A stretch of 64,000 nucleotides of DNA from Pedobacter yulinensis. GTDB taxonomy: Bacteria; Bacteroidota; Bacteroidia; Sphingobacteriales; Sphingobacteriaceae. The DNA is taken from positions 62,001 to 126,000 of the forward strand of contig NZ_KZ686272.1 of assembly GCF_003029735.1 (NCBI RefSeq), in the 5' to 3' direction. The number at the start of each line of letters is the position of its first letter. Positions within the stretch are counted from its first letter, which is position 1. Position numbers and translations under genes: made by a program. The notes under the pieces are model-generated. The model was not told the DNA's origin, searched no databases, and saw only the letters and a list, made by a program, of their open reading frames with translations. Shown here piece after piece: positions 7,097 through 15,442 of this stretch.

Positions 7097-8977
7097 CTAT
7101 TTTGCTGCTGCTGAAATTAACCTGAACAGGTATGCCAACGCGTTTTTTTCGCTGCCGCCGTTTTCTGCCACCAACTCTGCCGTTACGGTATTTTTACGCA
7201 CCCCGCCCGAGCGCAGGTACACATTTCCCATACCTTTGAGTACTTCGTTGAAACGCAAGACGGTTTCGTCTCTAAGCCATGCATCAGTTGCCAGTTTCTG
7301 GCTCAGCGTTTTCGGACCAAAATAAAAACTCATTGCGTTTCTTGACAGCAACGACCGGTGCCTGGCCGATGTCTTCAGGCGTATTGTGCCTTTGGCCACG
7401 TCCTGCATCTGTGCCTGGGAACTGCCTACAAAAACAATGTTATTGCGAATGGTTAGGTACAGATCGACCGCGTCGCTTCCTTTGATCACTTTAAACAATT
7501 CGCCCTCTCTTTGCAGTACGCCTTTTTTCTCGCCCATAGCCAGCAACCTGTCGAATATCCGGTGGTCATCTGAACTGAACATAAACAGGAAATCGGGCGA
7601 GGGTTCGGTCTTGGTCTTCTCAACCGGTTCGGCGTCGAAGTCGTCACCCTCATATTCGTACGATTTGTACTTTACTTCTCGCTGCCTGATGTCGTTTACG
7701 ACAAACAAGGCATCGCCTTTGATGACCTTGCCAATTGATTTTTCGTCAACAACAGTCGAGAAGATATCTGCCGCCAGGTCTGCTACTTCTGCCTCTTCAC
7801 CGAACAGATAAAGCGGAACGGTGCGTTTCATCAATCCGGGAAATACATCGAGGTAAGCTTCCGTGTTGACTGCATAGCTGAAAAACCCGAGCGCTTTGTC
7901 GCTGTCTACGTAGTTCAGAAATTTTTTATTCAGCTTCCGGCTGTAGATCCGTTTGTAGTCGTCGGCCAAAGTCTTGTCCAGTTCCATGGCTGTAACGAGG
8001 CGAATCTGATCGTTATCAAAATACAGTTGTCCGGTCACGGTTTTAAAGCCGGAAAGGGAGCTGCGCGAAGCAGCCGGATTACGAAAGCCGAGCATGGAGA
8101 ATGCAGGGGCAAGAACGTGGCTCAAATTCCTTACCCATACACTGGCTACCGCGTCGCGGTCCAGGCTGCGTGAAAAAGAAGGATCGCCGGTAATTCCCGG
8201 GCCATTGGCTGTAAACAGTCGTGAAGCTTCCGTTTCAGCCCATTTCAATGCCAGGCCCTTTTTGAGGTTCTCCTGTTCTGCGTAAGATTTTGTGTAATTG
8301 TTGTATAAGTCATCTGCTTTTTGTTGCGCTTTGTCTGCTTCGGTCGCTGCCTTCGCGGCATCTGCAGCAATCGGCGGAGGGACTGTAATCACGAGATCAG
8401 CCGAGTCGGGCGGTGTTGCGGCAACATCTGTTACGGAAACAGAATCGACGATAACGGGAGGCTGGTAATCAAGGATTTTTAGGCCGTGACGTGCCGCGTT
8501 TGCTTTGATGGCGAAAAAATCATCACGCAGGCCGGGCGAAACAACAAGTGCCTGTTTTTCATTCCAGGTAATGACCGTACTGCTGTCTGCAGCGGTCAGC
8601 CGGCTGGAACTTGCTTGCCGCTGTATGTTTCCTTTTCCGAGCAGGCTTTCAAATTTCGCCTGGTCTTTCAATGGCAGCCACACGCAGTGGTAACCTACAC
8701 TGTCTGTTGTGGTGTAAAAATAAAAAGCGTCTGCAGCCAGGTCAACACCAAGGTCAGAGACAGTTTTTGGCTTTGAGGGGTCGTTCGCCGATTTGCTGAA
8801 AGCAGCCTTGCCGAGAACTGAACCATTGAACTCATCAACGCTGATCAGGTCAAAAAAATGACCTGTACGGAAGGTAGCGACTGCATTTGCCTGGGCAGGA
8901 ATCCGGGTCATTAATTCCTGTGCATAGGCAAGACCGGTACCAAGAAGAAGAGCGGTTAAAAGGAATGTTTTTTTCAT
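7097..8977 (-). CDS. exported DUF4836-type protein
   Basis: A 626-residue protein with a clear signal peptide (MKKTFLLTALLLGTGLAYAQ, cleavage near residue 20). The N-terminal half opens with a strand-rich domain about self-inhibition-like surface residues (IPAQANAVATFRTGHFFDL). A charged, likely coiled-coil segment rich in Ala, Lys and Glu lies at about 205-250, followed by a second beta-rich domain. I believe it belongs to the DUF4836 group common in Bacteroidota, for which no function is known. It is flanked by a lipoprotein gene (9 bp upstream) and a membrane-anchored protein (0 bp downstream), so an envelope complex is plausible. Confidence 0.75.
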   Translation of the reverse strand: MKKTFLLTALLLGTGLAYAQELMTRIPAQANAVATFRTGHFFDLISVDEFNGSVLGKAAFSKSANDPSKPKTVSDLGVDLAADAFYFYTTTDSVGYHCVWLPLKDQAKFESLLGKGNIQRQASSSRLTAADSSTVITWNEKQALVVSPGLRDDFFAIKANAARHGLKILDYQPPVIVDSVSVTDVAATPPDSADLVITVPPPIAADAAKAATEADKAQQKADDLYNNYTKSYAEQENLKKGLALKWAETEASRLFTANGPGITGDPSFSRSLDRDAVASVWVRNLSHVLAPAFSMLGFRNPAASRSSLSGFKTVTGQLYFDNDQIRLVTAMELDKTLADDYKRIYSRKLNKKFLNYVDSDKALGFFSYAVNTEAYLDVFPGLMKRTVPLYLFGEEAEVADLAADIFSTVVDEKSIGKVIKGDALFVVNDIRQREVKYKSYEYEGDDFDAEPVEKTKTEPSPDFLFMFSSDDHRIFDRLLAMGEKKGVLQREGELFKVIKGSDAVDLYLTIRNNIVFVGSSQAQMQDVAKGTIRLKTSARHRSLLSRNAMSFYFGPKTLSQKLATDAWLRDETVLRFNEVLKGMGNVYLRSGGVRKNTVTAELVAENGGSEKNALAYLFRLISAAAK

Positions 8978-8986
8978 GTAGCGTAG

Positions 8987-9658
8987 TTACTTTTTGAGTT
9001 GCACGGTATTCGAGATGTTTGTTTTACCGTCTATCAGTGCAAGGATATTGCTGCGCAGCATAACCGCCTTTCCTGATCGCGAAATGGCGGCCTGCCGGTT
9101 GCTTACCGAAGCTACCTGCTGCTCGAACCTGTATATGGCAGTGTAGGTGGCGTCTTTAAATATGGCTTTATCTTCGCTTTTCAGTTTCGCGTATTCAGTG
9201 CGGGCGCTTGTTATGTGCTGATAATTGCGTTTAAATTGCAGCAAAGATGTATTAAAACTGTATGAAGACTGATCTGAGGACCGAATCTTCATCCTGTTGA
9301 GAATCGTTTTGCTCAGGTTGCTGATGTTGGCAACATTCCTGAAACCGAAACTGATTGTTGCAATGTAATTATTGAAGTCGGTACTGCTTTTCACGTTGCT
9401 GATGCCGGGCGATTGTTTTAAAAACGCCGCCGCTTCCGCCATTTCCTGCCTGATCTTTTGCTGACTGGGCACCTTGTAGCCGTTTACGCTGTCAAGCAGC
9501 ATGAGCGATGCCACTTTTGATCTGCTCTGACTCAGGTTAATGGTCAGTGTAGCTGTGCCCGAGCCATCTGCACGCAGGTTGATCTCTTCAATGATCTGAA
9601 AACAGCCCGTCAGCAGCAGAGCTGAACAAAGGCAAAGCGAGAGCAGAAGTTTTTTCAA
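8987..9658 (-). CDS. lipoprotein, LppM-like beta fold
   Basis: A 223-residue lipoprotein: signal peptide with lipobox LLTGC (Cys19). The mature start IIEEINLRADGSGTATLTINL, a strand pair with a DGSG turn, recalls LppM-type lipoprotein domains; this is a resemblance only. The rest is alpha/beta with many Ser and Lys. First gene of a three-gene operon with the DUF4836-type and membrane-anchored proteins, all destined for the envelope. Function unknown. Confidence 0.75.
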   Translation of the reverse strand: MKKLLLSLCLCSALLLTGCFQIIEEINLRADGSGTATLTINLSQSRSKVASLMLLDSVNGYKVPSQQKIRQEMAEAAAFLKQSPGISNVKSSTDFNNYIATISFGFRNVANISNLSKTILNRMKIRSSDQSSYSFNTSLLQFKRNYQHITSARTEYAKLKSEDKAIFKDATYTAIYRFEQQVASVSNRQAAISRSGKAVMLRSNILALIDGKTNISNTVQLKK

Positions 9659-9763
9659 GGCAGGCGGTTTAACTTATTGGCGTTCAAAAGTAAGAAAAAA
9701 AGACAAAAGCCTGGCTTTTGCTGCAAACCTGCATGCGACAGCTTTACGTATCTTTATATATTG

Positions 9764-10420
9764 ATGAAAAAATCGGACCTGTACCTGTTTGCCTGTATGG
9801 TTGCTTGCCTTTTGTTTGGCGCGTGTCAGCGCGGCCAGGATATTCCTGTGCAAGACGGCTTTGCTGTAGCCAGGAATGCCCGGCCCGGCGAGCGCACGGC
9901 CGTATTTGCTGCTGGCTGTTTTTGGGCTACCCAAGAGTGTATGCTGCAGCTGAAAGGGGTAAACCTGGTCATTAGCGGTTATGCCGGAGGGGGTGATAAG
10001 CGGCCTGATTATGAATCGATCACCAGTCACAGGGACCCGCATGCGGAGAGTGTACTGGTTTATTACGACCCGGAGCAGCTCAGTTATCACGACCTGGCCA
10101 GGGCTTTTTTCTTTGCGCATGATCCCACACAGGTTGACCGGCAGGGACCTGATGTTGGGCCCAACTACCGATCAGCAGCTTTTTTTAAGACGCAGGACGA
10201 AGCTCAGCTACTTCGCGCCCTTCGCGACAGCCTCGACCTGGCTGGCGTATTTACCGGTCCCGTAGCAACCGAGCTGATGCCGCTTGACCGGTTTTTCCCC
10301 GCCGAAGCCGAACACCAGGACTATTACCGGTCACATACTTACGAACCGTATATTCGCCGGGTGTCTAAACCCAAGGTTGAGAAGCTTCGAAGCAAGTTTC
10401 CGCAACTCATGAAACCCTGA
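9764..10420 (+). CDS. msrA: lipoprotein peptide-methionine (S)-S-oxide reductase
   Basis: MsrA reduces the S-epimer of methionine sulfoxide. The active-site GCFW (Cys52) and the conserved ESITSHRDPHAESV region and EHQDYY motif are present. Unlike cytoplasmic MsrA, the protein starts with a signal peptide and lipobox (LFGAC, Cys21), so it should be a periplasmic or outer-membrane lipoprotein that repairs oxidised envelope proteins (inference). The ATG at 9764 is preferred because it opens the signal peptide; the longer frame to 9677 adds a non-signal-like stretch. Length 218 residues. It faces away from the reverse-strand operon. Confidence 0.9.
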   Translation: MKKSDLYLFACMVACLLFGACQRGQDIPVQDGFAVARNARPGERTAVFAAGCFWATQECMLQLKGVNLVISGYAGGGDKRPDYESITSHRDPHAESVLVYYDPEQLSYHDLARAFFFAHDPTQVDRQGPDVGPNYRSAAFFKTQDEAQLLRALRDSLDLAGVFTGPVATELMPLDRFFPAEAEHQDYYRSHTYEPYIRRVSKPKVEKLRSKFPQLMKP

Positions 10421-10507
10421 TCTTGCTTGCCCAAAGCTTCTTTGTCAGAGAACTATCAATTAAGTTTCATTGAACAGCGTTAAATCGCCGCGGTGGGTAT
10501 GTTTTTC

Positions 10508-10515
10508 TATCTTTG
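10508..10515 (+). promoter_or_regulatory. Bacteroidota -7 element for ccmEF
   Basis: TATCTTTG matches TAnnTTTG exactly and lies 21 bp before the ccmE ATG. No clear -33 element was found. Confidence 0.5.
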
Positions 10516-10536
10516 TAGCCGAAATTTCAAAGTAAA

Positions 10537-10941
10537 ATGAAGAAAAGTGCCATCATCGGATTGATCACCATCGCCATTTGCGTTGGCTTCCTGGTAAGCC
10601 TGAACGCTGACACGAATACCTACGCAAATTTTACCGAGGCAGCCAGCTCTGACCGGGAAGAACATGTAATGGGCTACTGGGAAAAAAGCAAAGGAACGCA
10701 GTATGACCCGCATGTTGATGCCAACAGTTTCGGATTTTATATGAAAGACCAGACCGGTAAAGTGAACAAGGTTATTTATAACGGGACCAAACCGCAGGAT
10801 TTTGAGAAATCTGAGAAACTGGTCCTGATCGGCAAAATGGAAAACAATGTCTTTTACGCTTCAAAGATCCTCATGAAGTGTCCTTCGAAATACAACAATG
10901 AACTGGTAGAGATCAATCAGGACGGTACAGTTAAAAGCTAA
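10537..10941 (+). CDS. ccmE: cytochrome c maturation haem chaperone CcmE (CxxxY type)
   Basis: A 134-residue protein with an N-terminal membrane anchor (residues 4-22) and an OB-fold-like periplasmic domain. CcmE carries haem covalently from CcmC to the CcmF lyase. In most CcmE the haem attaches through histidine in HxxxY; here the matching stretch is KCPSKY, giving Cys115-x3-Tyr119. A CxxxY variant is known in some archaea and sulfate reducers. ccmF starts 12 bp downstream, which supports the assignment. Good confidence in the family; the haem linkage is inference. Confidence 0.85.
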   Translation: MKKSAIIGLITIAICVGFLVSLNADTNTYANFTEAASSDREEHVMGYWEKSKGTQYDPHVDANSFGFYMKDQTGKVNKVIYNGTKPQDFEKSEKLVLIGKMENNVFYASKILMKCPSKYNNELVEINQDGTVKS

Positions 10942-10953
10942 CAATCACTATTA

Positions 10954-13419
10954 ATGGATATTCAGTACGCAGGAGAAACACTTTTACCGGGTCAGATCGG
11001 GCAATTTTTTATTGTACTCGCCTTCGGTGCATCGCTTTTATCGGCAATTGCCTATTTTTTTGCCAGCAACAGCAAAGAAGGGGAGCGTTCCTGGCAACGC
11101 ATTGGCAGAATTGCCTTTCTAAGCAACTGGTTTGCCATTATCGGCATTGGCGTCATCCTGTTTTATCTCATCCTGAATCACTACTATGAATATTATTATG
11201 TCTGGTCTCACTCCAGCAAGTCCTTGCCGGTATATTACATTATATCGTCTTTCTGGGAAGGTCAGGAGGGAAGCTTCTGGTTATGGGCGTTCTGGCAGGC
11301 GCTGCTCGGCGCCCTGCTGATCTGGAAGGCCAAAAGCTGGGAAAACCCCGTCATGGCTGTCGTGGCCTTTTCGCAGGCTTTTCTTACCTCTATGCTGCTT
11401 GGTGTGGAAGTGCTTGGGAGCAGAATCGGCAGTTCGCCCTTTATCCTGCTCCGCGAGGCGACAAATCTCAAAGAATCGGCTCCGGTCATCTTTGCTGACC
11501 CCGAGAACGTAAAAAATTACCTGAAATTTATCGTAGACGGCAAGGGTCTGAACCCGCTGCTCCAGAATTACTGGATGGTGATTCACCCGCCAACCTTATT
11601 CCTAGGTTTCGCCGCCATGATCGTTCCTTTTGCCTACGGCATTGCCGCCCTCTGGCAAAAACGTTATAAAGACTGGATCAAACCGGCGCTGCCCTGGACG
11701 CTTTTTGCCGTAATGATCCTCGGAACAGGTATCATCATGGGTTCTTTCTGGGCCTACGAGGCGCTGAACTTTAACGGCTTCTGGGCATGGGACCCCGTTG
11801 AGAACGCGTCAATGATCCCCTGGCTTACGCTGATTGCGGCGGTGCACGTTATGATCGCCTATAAAAATTCAGGTCATGCGTATTTTACAGCCATTGCCCT
11901 GGTGTTCATTAGTTTTGTATTGGTTCTGTATGCGTCTTTCCTGACCAGAAGCGGTGTACTGGGCGAGACTTCTGTTCACTCGTTTACTGACCTGGGCATG
12001 TTTGGGCACCTGGTGCTTTATAATGTGGTTTTCCTGGCTATACCCGTTGTGCTGCTGGTTTTGAGGTGGAAAGAGTTGCCGATAACTACCAAGGATGAGG
12101 AAACGTATTCACGTGAGTTCTGGTTATTTATCGGATCGCTGGTGCTGACCGTGGCCTGTATCCAGGTTATATTCTCCACGTCAGTGCCGGTCTTCAACAA
12201 GGCTTTCGGAACAAACTTTACCCCGCCGATCGATAAGATCAAGTACTATAACCAATGGCAAGCTCCATTCGCCGTCATCGTAACACTGGTGTCTGGTTTT
12301 GCGCAATACCTGAAATACCGGCGTACAGATGCCAGGCTGTTCTACAGCAAACTGGTTTCTGCGCTGATCTTTTCGGTTGTGATCACTGCGGCCGTTGTGT
12401 ACATCACAAAGGTGTATACCAATACCATGTATATTGTGCTTGCTTTCAGCTGTATCTTTGCTATTCTTGCCAATGCACAGATCCTGACGCAGGCACTTGG
12501 CAGCAGAAAGAAACTGGCTGGTTCGGCCGTTGCGCACATTGGTTTTGCCATGCTACTGGTAGGAGCGCTGATTGCCGCAGCAACCAGCGAATCGATCTCG
12601 ATCAACGCGAGCAATTTTATCCCTGTGAAGGATTTCGAAAAAACGGCTAAGCCGGGCGAGAACATCATGCTTGTGCTCAACGAGCCTAAGAAAATGGGCA
12701 AGTATACCGTAACTTATACCGGCGATACCACGATTGCGCCAAATACTTTCTACGAATTAAGCTTCAGGGAAATTGATGATAAAACCGGTGAGGTGAAAGA
12801 AAGCTTTACGCTTCATCCGCAGGTCCAGGTAAACGAGACCATGGGGCTGATCGCTTCGCCAGACACGAAACATTTTCTTACCAAAGATATTTATACCCAC
12901 ATCACCAGCGCAGCCATTAAAGAGGAACATCAGGACCACGAAGGGCACAGCGATGACGAAAACTACAAAGCGCCGCGTATTGTTAAAGTTGCCGCCGGCG
13001 ATACCCTGCATACCAGCAGCGGGATACTGAAAGTCGGTGAACTTAATAAACAGCCTACGGCAAAGAACCTGACCATCGCTAAGGACGACCTGGCGCTTGG
13101 CCTGCCGGTCGAGGTCACTGTTGCGGATAAAAGTTACAAGGCTGAGCCGATTTTCCTTATGAAAGGCAATAATGTATTTGACTTTGCAAGAAAAATTGAC
13201 GAGCTCGGCATCAAAGTGCGGTTTTCAAGGGTGCTTCCTGAAGAAAAAAAGGTAGAATTGATGGTGTATGAAAAGCCACAGCAATCGAAAGACTGGATCG
13301 TTTTTACTGCTAAAGTATTTCCTTACATTAACCTGTACTGGTCTGGAACCGTCGTGATGGTGGTCGGTTTTGTCATGTCGATCCTGCGTCGCAGAAAAGA
13401 GGCCGCCAGAACTGTCTGA
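10954..13419 (+). CDS. ccmF: cytochrome c haem lyase CcmF
   Basis: An 821-residue polytopic membrane protein of the CcmF/CcsA haem-handling family. It has many transmembrane helices, the tryptophan-rich haem motif GFWAWDPVENAS (from about residue 275), histidines near HPPTLFLGFA and in the helix before it, and a large periplasmic domain (about 555-790) before the last helix. It attaches haem to CxxCH motifs of apocytochromes. It is longer than E. coli CcmF (about 650 residues) because of the periplasmic domain. It follows ccmE and ends one base into the next gene's ATG (TGATG). Confidence 0.92.
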   Translation: MDIQYAGETLLPGQIGQFFIVLAFGASLLSAIAYFFASNSKEGERSWQRIGRIAFLSNWFAIIGIGVILFYLILNHYYEYYYVWSHSSKSLPVYYIISSFWEGQEGSFWLWAFWQALLGALLIWKAKSWENPVMAVVAFSQAFLTSMLLGVEVLGSRIGSSPFILLREATNLKESAPVIFADPENVKNYLKFIVDGKGLNPLLQNYWMVIHPPTLFLGFAAMIVPFAYGIAALWQKRYKDWIKPALPWTLFAVMILGTGIIMGSFWAYEALNFNGFWAWDPVENASMIPWLTLIAAVHVMIAYKNSGHAYFTAIALVFISFVLVLYASFLTRSGVLGETSVHSFTDLGMFGHLVLYNVVFLAIPVVLLVLRWKELPITTKDEETYSREFWLFIGSLVLTVACIQVIFSTSVPVFNKAFGTNFTPPIDKIKYYNQWQAPFAVIVTLVSGFAQYLKYRRTDARLFYSKLVSALIFSVVITAAVVYITKVYTNTMYIVLAFSCIFAILANAQILTQALGSRKKLAGSAVAHIGFAMLLVGALIAAATSESISINASNFIPVKDFEKTAKPGENIMLVLNEPKKMGKYTVTYTGDTTIAPNTFYELSFREIDDKTGEVKESFTLHPQVQVNETMGLIASPDTKHFLTKDIYTHITSAAIKEEHQDHEGHSDDENYKAPRIVKVAAGDTLHTSSGILKVGELNKQPTAKNLTIAKDDLALGLPVEVTVADKSYKAEPIFLMKGNNVFDFARKIDELGIKVRFSRVLPEEKKVELMVYEKPQQSKDWIVFTAKVFPYINLYWSGTVVMVVGFVMSILRRRKEAARTV

Positions 13420-14180
13420 TGAAAATCGTTATAGCCGGATCGGGAAATGTGGCCACTCAGCTGGGCCGCGCGCTCCTGGGGGCAGGTTTCCCGGTTGCCC
13501 AGGTCTGGAGCCCTACTTATGCGAATGCTGCAGAGCTTGCGGCGCGCCTCGGTGCGGCTGCGGTAGCTGAGGCCGGGGGGCTGGACCGGGACGCAGACCT
13601 GTATGTGCTGGCTGTAAAAGACGACGCGATACCAGCAGTAGCAGCCGGCCTGGCCGGTGTGCCGGGTATGGTGGTACATACTTCTGGTACCACGCCCATG
13701 CATGTGCTCAGTAAGCTGCCCGCTCACGGCGTCTTTTACCCGTTGCAAACATTTTCCAGGTTTCGCGAGATTGATTTTTCAGATGTTCCCCTTTGCCTGG
13801 AAGCGGGAAGTACAGCGGTGCTGGAAGGCCTCAGAACTTTGGCGGGCCGGTTAAGTTCACGGGTATACGAGGTGTCTTCAGCGCAGCGCAGGTCGCTTCA
13901 TGTGGCTGCTGTCTTTGCCAATAATTTTAGTAACCACCTGTTTAGCATAGCGGCAGGCGTACTGAACGACAGTAATTTGCCTTTTGACCTGCTGCGGCCG
14001 TTAATTCGTGAAACTGCAGCCAAAGTACAGGATGGTATGCCCGCAGAAATGCAGACCGGGCCGGCCATCAGGGGCGATCAGCAGACCATTGACCGCCACC
14101 TCGGCATGCTGCAGTATAAGCCCGAATGGGCGCGGCTCTACCTCGACCTGAGCGAGAGCATTAAAAAGACCGGCAAATGA
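13419..14180 (+). CDS. Rossmann-fold DUF2520 protein
   Basis: A 253-residue protein. The N-terminal half is a Rossmann fold with a dinucleotide-binding loop (AGSGNVATQLG, residues 6-16), like F420-dependent or 6-phosphogluconate-type oxidoreductases. The C-terminal half is the helical DUF2520 domain (from about residue 125; HVAAVFANNFSNHL). The substrate is unknown. It overlaps the ccmF stop by one base (TGATG), so translation is likely coupled, but the biochemical link to cytochrome c is unclear. Confidence 0.85.
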   Translation: MKIVIAGSGNVATQLGRALLGAGFPVAQVWSPTYANAAELAARLGAAAVAEAGGLDRDADLYVLAVKDDAIPAVAAGLAGVPGMVVHTSGTTPMHVLSKLPAHGVFYPLQTFSRFREIDFSDVPLCLEAGSTAVLEGLRTLAGRLSSRVYEVSSAQRRSLHVAAVFANNFSNHLFSIAAGVLNDSNLPFDLLRPLIRETAAKVQDGMPAEMQTGPAIRGDQQTIDRHLGMLQYKPEWARLYLDLSESIKKTGK

Positions 14181-14210
14181 TGCAATTGCCGGTGCAGGTT
14201 CTTATTTTTG
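14170..14210 (+). terminator. possible weak terminator / inverted repeat
   Basis: CCGGCAA (14170-14176) and TTGCCGG (14186-14192) are perfect arms spaced by 9 bases, overlapping the stop of the DUF2520 gene. A T-rich stretch follows 10 bases later and contains the -7 element of the ferredoxin gene. Termination strength is doubtful. Confidence 0.35.
14203..14210 (+). promoter_or_regulatory. Bacteroidota -7 element for ferredoxin-iscX-kdsC
   Basis: TATTTTTG matches TAnnTTTG and ends 9 bp before the ferredoxin ATG at 14220. It suggests an internal promoter with a very short leader. Confidence 0.45.
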
Positions 14211-14219
14211 CACAGAATT

Positions 14220-14552
14220 ATGAGCATTTATAAACTTAAGATAAATTTCCAGGAGGCCGGACATGAGCCAGTGGAACTACCCATTGCAGCCGGCGAGTCT
14301 GTGCTCGATGTGGTGCTCGACAACGGGATCGAACTTCAGCACAATTGCGGAGGCGTATGCGGCTGCAGTACCTGCCATGTTTATGTTAACAAAGGCATGG
14401 ACAACATTCAGGAGATATCTGACAAGGAAGAAGACTTTATTGACCGGGCCGAAAGTCCGCGCATCAACTCGCGCCTGGGCTGCCAATGCGTCGTCATAGA
14501 CGGCGATATTGAAGTAACGATTCCCGATCAGTCTGGCTTTATGGGCCATTAA
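14220..14552 (+). CDS. fdx: 2Fe-2S ferredoxin (adrenodoxin type)
   Basis: A 110-residue plant/adrenodoxin-fold ferredoxin. The four cluster ligands are present: NCGGVCGCSTC gives the C-x5-C-x2-C set and a last cysteine lies in GCQCVV. ISC-type ferredoxins supply electrons for Fe-S cluster synthesis; the next gene, iscX, supports that role. ATG 14220 is chosen; the upstream in-frame codon at 14208 lies inside the promoter element. It starts 39 bp after the DUF2520 gene. Confidence 0.9.
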   Translation: MSIYKLKINFQEAGHEPVELPIAAGESVLDVVLDNGIELQHNCGGVCGCSTCHVYVNKGMDNIQEISDKEEDFIDRAESPRINSRLGCQCVVIDGDIEVTIPDQSGFMGH

Positions 14553-14581
14553 TCTACATTAAACCAACCATACATACGACC

Positions 14582-14821
14582 ATGCAGGACAAATTTGCGC
14601 TGCCTATTTATTGGCAGGATCATGAAGATATTGCACAGGAGCTTTACGAAAAGTACGGCGATGATTTTAACGAGGCCAAGATCTACCGCATCCGGTTTAC
14701 TGAACTGATGCAATGGGTACTCGAGCTGCCCAATTTCAAGGGTACAAAGGAAGAATGCAATGAGGGTCACCTTGAGCAGATCCAATCTGCCTGGGTGTAT
14801 GAGTGGCGTGACAACCAGTAA
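14582..14821 (+). CDS. iscX: Fe-S cluster assembly protein IscX
   Basis: A 79-residue acidic protein matching the IscX (YfhJ) family: W-x-D near the start (YWQDHEDIAQELYEKYGDD), the RFTEL-W-VLELPNF core (about residues 38-53) and the EAIQSAW-like end (EQIQSAWVYEW). IscX binds the cysteine desulfurase IscS and iron and tunes cluster assembly. It lies 29 bp after the ferredoxin gene and its 3' end overlaps kdsC. Confidence 0.9.
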   Translation: MQDKFALPIYWQDHEDIAQELYEKYGDDFNEAKIYRIRFTELMQWVLELPNFKGTKEECNEGHLEQIQSAWVYEWRDNQ

Positions 14822-15353
14822 GTTCGTGTTCCTGCAAAAACTCAAAGACATTACTACGTTCGTGTTCGACGTTGATGGCGTGCTTACAGATGGCAGCATC
14901 CTGGTCAGCGAAACGGGCGAAGCGCTGCGGCAGTTCAACATCAAAGATGGTTATGCCCTGCAGCTTGCAGTTAAAAAAGGCTACAACGTTTGCATCATTT
15001 CAGGCGGTAAAGGCAAGGCTATGGAGCGGCGTTTCGAGAGCCTCGGCATTACCGATGTTTACCTGGGAGCAGGCGACAAGACGCTGCTCTTTCATGAGTA
15101 CCTGGCCGCCAGGTCGGTTAGTCAGGCACAGGTGCTGTATATGGGCGATGACATTCCCGACCTGGCAGTCATGAAGCTGGCAGGCATTGCGGCCTGTCCG
15201 GCGGATGCTGTTCCCGAGATCAAAGCCGTTTCTATGTATATTTCCCCCTTTACCGGCGGGCGCACGGCCGTGCGCGACATCATTGAAAAAGTGCTGCGCG
15301 TACAGGGTCAATGGTTCGACAGGCAGCCCGATGCTGCCGATTCCGGTAAATAA
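14799..15353 (+). CDS. kdsC: KDO-8-phosphate phosphatase (HAD family)
   Basis: A HAD-superfamily phosphatase of about 184 residues. Motif I FDVDGVLTDG (Asp24 nucleophile, Asp26) and the late motif GDDIPDLAVM are intact. The short, cap-less form with this spacing is KdsC, which removes phosphate from 3-deoxy-D-manno-octulosonate 8-phosphate for lipopolysaccharide inner core. The ATG at 14799 overlaps iscX by 23 bases; a GTG at 14808 is also possible. Longer in-frame starts lie deep inside iscX. No other kds gene is nearby. Confidence 0.88.
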   Translation: MSGVTTSKFVFLQKLKDITTFVFDVDGVLTDGSILVSETGEALRQFNIKDGYALQLAVKKGYNVCIISGGKGKAMERRFESLGITDVYLGAGDKTLLFHEYLAARSVSQAQVLYMGDDIPDLAVMKLAGIAACPADAVPEIKAVSMYISPFTGGRTAVRDIIEKVLRVQGQWFDRQPDAADSGK

Positions 15354-15442
15354 GCCTGTATTGCAACAGGTATGTTACGGAGGCGCGTTAAACTTTTGAA
15401 GTGACCGGGCGCTCTAATCCGTCAACATAAACAACATTAAAC

